Shown here in pieces: positions 61,108-64,000 of a DNA stretch of 64,000 bases; within the stretch, counting starts at the first letter, position 1, and each line of letters begins with the position of its first letter. The notes beneath the pieces are model-generated. The model made no database searches, had not been told where the DNA came from, and was given only the letters and a program-made list of their open reading frames with translations. The stretch is taken from positions 2,598,501 through 2,662,500 of the forward strand of contig NZ_CP146232.1 in NCBI RefSeq assembly GCF_037040815.1, in the 5' to 3' direction. The position numbers and the translations under genes were made by a program. This DNA is from Pararoseomonas sp. SCSIO 73927 (GTDB taxonomy: Bacteria > Pseudomonadota > Alphaproteobacteria > Acetobacterales > Acetobacteraceae).

Positions 61108-61830
61108 TCAGGCCGCCTCGCTGCGCTCCTGCAGGCTCCCGCGGTCGCGGATGGTCACGGCGCGGCCGGAGGGCAGGTCGATGAGCCCGTCCCGTTTCAG
61201 CTTCGTCATCTGGCGGCTGACCGTCTCGATCGTCAGGCCCAGCACGTCGGCGATCTGGGCACGGGTCAGGGGCAGGTCGAAGGTGATCCCGCCCCCAGGC
61301 CGGGTACCCCCTTTCGCGAGGTGACCGGCCATCTCGAGCAGGAAGCTCGCCACCTTCTCCTCGGCTGACTTCCGCCCAAGCATCAGCATGCGCGCCCGCG
61401 CCTCGTCGAGCGCGGCCAGGGTGCGGCGGAGCAGCAGGCGCTCCATGCGGACGTGGTTCTCCAGCACCTCCTCGAAGGGCTTGCGTGGGAACACGCAGAG
61501 CTCGGCATCGGTCAGCGCCGTGACGCTGTGCTCCACCTCCTGCGCGAAGGGGCGGCCGACGAAGTCGGAGGGGTAGAGCAGGCCGACGATCTGCTCTCGC
61601 CCGTCCGCGGTGGAGGCGCTGAGCTTCAGCACGCCGGAGAGGAGGTTGGCGCAGAGCACGGCCTCTTCCCCCGCCCAGGCGAGGGTCTCGCCCCGGGCCA
61701 GCTCCCGCTTTCGGCCAAGCGTGTTGAGCGCGGACAGCTCCTCGTCGCTGAGGCTGCCGCAGAGGGTGCGATCGCGGACCATGCAGTCGGAACAGACCTG
61801 GGTGATGGCGGCGACCCTCCCCGTGACCAG
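61108..61830 (-). CDS. fnr: FNR-type oxygen-sensing transcriptional regulator
   Basis: A roughly 240-residue CRP/FNR regulator. N-terminal cysteines CSDCMVRDRTLC plus a fourth Cys in EAVLCANLLSG provide the four ligands of the oxygen-labile [4Fe-4S] cluster. The cyclic-nucleotide-type domain contains EQIVGLLYPSDFVGRPF; the C-terminal helix-turn-helix is LTRAQIADVLGLTIETVSRQ, with the ETVSRQ recognition element that reads TTGAT half-sites. No ATG, GTG or TTG fits upstream of the Cys cluster. CTG at 61830 is given as a provisional start. It is encoded between cydX and hemN. Confidence 0.9.
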   Translation of the reverse strand: MVTGRVAAITQVCSDCMVRDRTLCGSLSDEELSALNTLGRKRELARGETLAWAGEEAVLCANLLSGVLKLSASTADGREQIVGLLYPSDFVGRPFAQEVEHSVTALTDAELCVFPRKPFEEVLENHVRMERLLLRRTLAALDEARARMLMLGRKSAEEKVASFLLEMAGHLAKGGTRPGGGITFDLPLTRAQIADVLGLTIETVSRQMTKLKRDGLIDLPSGRAVTIRDRGSLQERSEAA

Positions 61831-61890
61831 GGCCCGAACATAGGGTGCCCGGGTCGGGAAAGGGACCGCTCTGTTTCGATGAGGGGCCTG

Positions 61891-61913
61891 CGCCGCCGGA
61901 ATGCCCGGCGGCG
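61891..61913 (-). terminator. Probable terminator hairpin after cydX
   Basis: CGCCGCCGG (61891-61899) pairs with CCGGCGGCG (61905-61913) around a five-base loop, 12 bases after the cydX stop on the minus strand. It separates cydABX from fnr. There is no T-tract. Confidence 0.55.
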
Positions 61914-61925
61914 TGGGGAGGGGGG

Positions 61926-62042
61926 TCAGGCGGCCGGGTGGTCCCGGTCGTCGGTGGGCAGGTGGAACTCGTGCCAGATGCCGTTCAGCACCCCGAAGGC
62001 GACGGCCAGGCCGAGGCCGAGGACCCAGGCGAAATACCACAT
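61926..62042 (-). CDS. cydX: Cytochrome bd oxidase small subunit CydX
   Basis: A 38-residue one-helix protein beginning MWYFAWVLGLGLAVAFGVLN and then GIWHEFHLPTD. It has the CydX hallmarks: an N-terminal M-W-Y-F-x-W, one membrane helix and an acidic tail. It stabilises the haem pocket of cytochrome bd. AAGGA lies upstream of ATG, and it starts 17 bases after the cydB stop. Confidence 0.88.
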   Translation of the reverse strand: MWYFAWVLGLGLAVAFGVLNGIWHEFHLPTDDRDHPAA

Positions 62043-62058
62043 GGCGGGGATCCTTCTC

Positions 62059-63207
62059 TCAGTAGAAGTGGGGGTTGCGCCCCACCTCCTCGGTCGTCAC
62101 CCGGCCCCAGAGCACCTTGTAGACCCAGGCGGTGTAGGCGAGGACGAGGGGCAGGAAGATCACAGTCACCACGACCATGATGAACAGCGTCCTCTGCGAG
62201 GAGGAGGCGTTCCAGACCGTGAGGCTGGAGGTGGCATCCACCGAGCTGGGCAGGATGTAGGGGAACATCGACAGCCCGACGGTCGCGATGATGCCGAAGG
62301 CGGAGAGGGCGGAGCCAGCGAAGGCCGGGACCTCCCACTTCGCCCGGATGCCCAGCAGGGCGAGGGCCGCGCCGAGGAAGCCCAGGGCGGGGGCGACCGT
62401 CATCCAGGGATAGGCCCTGTAGTTCGCCAGCCAGGCCCCGGCCTCCTGCACCGAGGTGGTGCGCAGCGGGTTGGAGGCGCCCACTGGATCGATCGGGCTG
62501 GTGATGCGGAACCCGACCCCACCCCAGGCCACGTAGGCCCAACCCAGCGCGAAGAGGACGAGGGAGGCCACCGCCGCCCAGGTCCCGAAGCGCCGCGCGC
62601 GGTCATGCACCGGCCCGCGCTCGATGCGGACGGAGAGGAAGGCCGCGCCGTGCAGCACGATCATCGCGACCGAGAGCAGGCCGCAGAGCAGGCTGAAGGG
62701 CGTGAACAGTCCGAAGAAGCTGCCCTCGTAGAAGGCGCGCAGGTTGCCATCCAGCCGGAAGGGCACGCCCTGCAGGACGTTGCCCACGGCCACGCCGAAG
62801 ACGAGCGAGGGCACGAAGCCGCCCACGAACAGGGCCCAGTCCCAGCGGGTCCGCCAAGCAGGATCGGGCTTCTTGGAGCGGTACTTGAAGCCCACGGGCC
62901 GCAGGATCAGCGAGGCCAGCACCACGAACATGGCGAGGTAGAAGCCCGAGAAGCTGACGGCGTAGACGAAGGGCCAGGCGGCGAAGATGGCGCCGCCGCC
63001 GAGGATGAACCACACCTGGTTCCCCTCCCAGGTCGGGCCGATGGCGTTGATCACCATCCGCCGCTCCACGTCCGTCCTGCCGACGAAGGGCAGCATGGCC
63101 GCGACGCCGAGGTCCCATCCGTCGGTGAGGGCGAAGCCGATGAGCAGCACGCCCATCAGGCCCCACCAGACTACCCTGAGGGTGGCGTAGTCGTATGCCA
63201 GGTCCAT
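62059..63207 (-). CDS. cydB: Cytochrome bd ubiquinol oxidase subunit II
   Basis: A 382-residue membrane protein with eight to nine helices. It has the CydB signature near the N-terminus (LTDGWDLGVAAMLPFVGRTD, followed by RRMVINAIGPTWEGNQVWFI). With CydA it forms the high-affinity terminal oxidase that reduces oxygen to water and lets the cell respire at low oxygen. It is encoded 14 bases after cydA. Confidence 0.95.
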   Translation of the reverse strand: MDLAYDYATLRVVWWGLMGVLLIGFALTDGWDLGVAAMLPFVGRTDVERRMVINAIGPTWEGNQVWFILGGGAIFAAWPFVYAVSFSGFYLAMFVVLASLILRPVGFKYRSKKPDPAWRTRWDWALFVGGFVPSLVFGVAVGNVLQGVPFRLDGNLRAFYEGSFFGLFTPFSLLCGLLSVAMIVLHGAAFLSVRIERGPVHDRARRFGTWAAVASLVLFALGWAYVAWGGVGFRITSPIDPVGASNPLRTTSVQEAGAWLANYRAYPWMTVAPALGFLGAALALLGIRAKWEVPAFAGSALSAFGIIATVGLSMFPYILPSSVDATSSLTVWNASSSQRTLFIMVVVTVIFLPLVLAYTAWVYKVLWGRVTTEEVGRNPHFY

Positions 63208-63221
63208 GACCTTGTTCCTCT

Positions 63222-64000
63222 CTAGCCGACCATCGCGGGGGTGGCGGGAAGCGTGCCGGGGGCGGGGCTGGGGTCCTCATGCCCGGCGAAGGGGCCCTTC
63301 CGCACCGTGCGGACAATGAGCCCGACCTCGATCACCGCGAGCACGCCGTAGACGAGGGTGAAGCCCGCCAGCGTCAGCCAGAGTTCGGTGCGGCTGAGCG
63401 AGGAGGCGCCGAGGAAGGTCGGCAGCACGCCCTCGATCGCCCAGGGCTGGCGGCCCATCTCGGCCAGCACCCAGCCCAGTTCCGTCGCGATCCACGGAAG
63501 GGGGATGGCGACGACGGCCAGGCGCAGGAACCAGCGCTGGTCGAACTTCCTGAGGCTGCAGAGCAGGAAGGCGGTGGAGAAGAGCGCGATCATGGCGAAG
63601 CCGATGGAGGCCATGATGCGGAAGCTCCAGAACATCAGCGGCACGTTCGGCACGGTGTCCCAGGCCGCCTGCTGGATCTGCTCCGGCGTGGCGTTCCGGG
63701 GGTCGACGACGTAGCGGGTCAGCAGCAGCCCGTAGCCGAGGTCGCGGCCGTGGCGGGCGAAGACCTCGCGAGCGGCGGCATCGTTCGGGTTCGCCTTCAG
63801 GGCCTCCACCGCGCCGAAGGCAATCCGGCCGCTCTCGATGCGCTCCTGCGCGAGCAGCACCAGCTCGCTCATGCCCGTTACCTCCTTGTCGAGGCTGCGG
63901 GTGGCGATGACGCCGAGCACCCAGGGGATGTTCACGGCGTACTCGGTCTCGCGGGTCGTGCTGTTGGGCAGGCCGAACAGCGTCAGCCCGGCGGGCGCCG
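63222..64000 (-). CDS. cydA: Cytochrome bd ubiquinol oxidase subunit I (3' part)
   Basis: The C-terminal ~258 residues of CydA; the 5' end lies beyond the window edge. Visible are LFGLPNSTTRETEYAVNIPW, the conserved MFWSFRIMASIGFAMI (with the haem-domain Met and Arg), ELGWVLAEMGRQPWAIEGVL and the tail LIVRTVRKGP. The W-x-E-x-GRQPW block is diagnostic of CydA. The gene leads the cydABX operon. The quinol-binding Q-loop cannot be judged. Confidence 0.95.
   Translation of the reverse strand, partial: APAGLTLFGLPNSTTRETEYAVNIPWVLGVIATRSLDKEVTGMSELVLLAQERIESGRIAFGAVEALKANPNDAAAREVFARHGRDLGYGLLLTRYVVDPRNATPEQIQQAAWDTVPNVPLMFWSFRIMASIGFAMIALFSTAFLLCSLRKFDQRWFLRLAVVAIPLPWIATELGWVLAEMGRQPWAIEGVLPTFLGASSLSRTELWLTLAGFTLVYGVLAVIEVGLIVRTVRKGPFAGHEDPSPAPGTLPATPAMVG

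Noticed and set aside
1..64000. CRISPR arrays, tRNA or rRNA genes, prophage or plasmid replication genes
   Set aside because: No direct-repeat arrays, cloverleaf-forming tRNA sequences, rRNA blocks, integrase or replication-initiator genes were recognised anywhere in the window.

Overview
The window is about 64 kb of very GC-rich, gene-dense bacterial chromosome. The expanded Bug/TctC family of solute receptors, LysR-controlled acid catabolism, PAS-rich sensor kinases, a DUF2076 protein and a cydABX-fnr-hemN block all suggest an alphaproteobacterium of the Acetobacteraceae (Roseomonas-like). This is inferred from gene content; no rRNA or other taxonomic marker gene is present.

Layout. (1) 79-846: a sugar-acid isomerase. 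(2) 1.5-15.2 kb: a metal-homeostasis island. mntP and a CDF transporter lie on the + strand. Opposite them runs an ~11 kb minus-strand operon: small secreted protein, czcC, czcB, czcA, small His-rich protein, czcD, zntA, lspA, SCO. A MerR-type regulator is divergent from it. (3) 15.3-21.4 kb: a secreted alkaline phosphatase with RTX repeats, two VTT/DedA-superfamily membrane proteins, a DUF2076 protein and a CNNM/CBS transporter. (4) 21.8-34.3 kb: two LysR-governed catabolic loci, one with a TctC receptor and amidase, the other with a DapA-family enzyme, SDR, D-2-hydroxyacid dehydrogenase, TctC receptor and a YdiJ-like dehydrogenase. A truncated fumarylacetoacetate-hydrolase remnant lies inside the second. 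(5) 34.7-42.6 kb: a hybrid histidine kinase with a decayed receiver gene, an AraC regulator and a decayed zone with an IS5-type transposase remnant. (6) 42.6-48.1 kb: an operon for an iron-sulfur protein, a fumarate-reductase-type flavoprotein, a NuoF-like protein and a DASS permease, preceded by an FNR-type box. (7) 48.3-50.5 kb: an orphan CheB methylesterase, a nonsense-interrupted copy of its zinc-ribbon tail, and a single-domain response regulator. (8) 51.2-56.0 kb: a general-stress cassette (GlsB, two DUF2382 proteins, a YflT-like protein, a membrane protein, CsbD) with a PAS-LuxR regulator. (9) 56.2-59.6 kb: a truncated enoyl-CoA hydratase and four small exported proteins of unknown role. 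(10) 59.7-64 kb: hemN, fnr, cydX, cydB and the 3' end of cydA.

How the parts fit. Regions 6 and 10 appear to share low-oxygen control. The same box form, TTGAT-N4-GTCAA, precedes the iron-sulfur/flavoprotein/NuoF operon and hemN, and a four-cysteine FNR is encoded between cydX and hemN. The operon of region 6 is the best candidate for an uncharacterised system. It looks like a soluble, NADH-linked, non-covalent-FAD fumarate-reductase-type complex coupled to dicarboxylate transport. The metal island combines RND, P-type ATPase and CDF export, with strong hairpins between some cistrons that may set protein ratios. Several remnants (FAH fragment, decayed receiver, amber-interrupted zinc ribbon, transposase and hydratase fragments) show recent gene decay.
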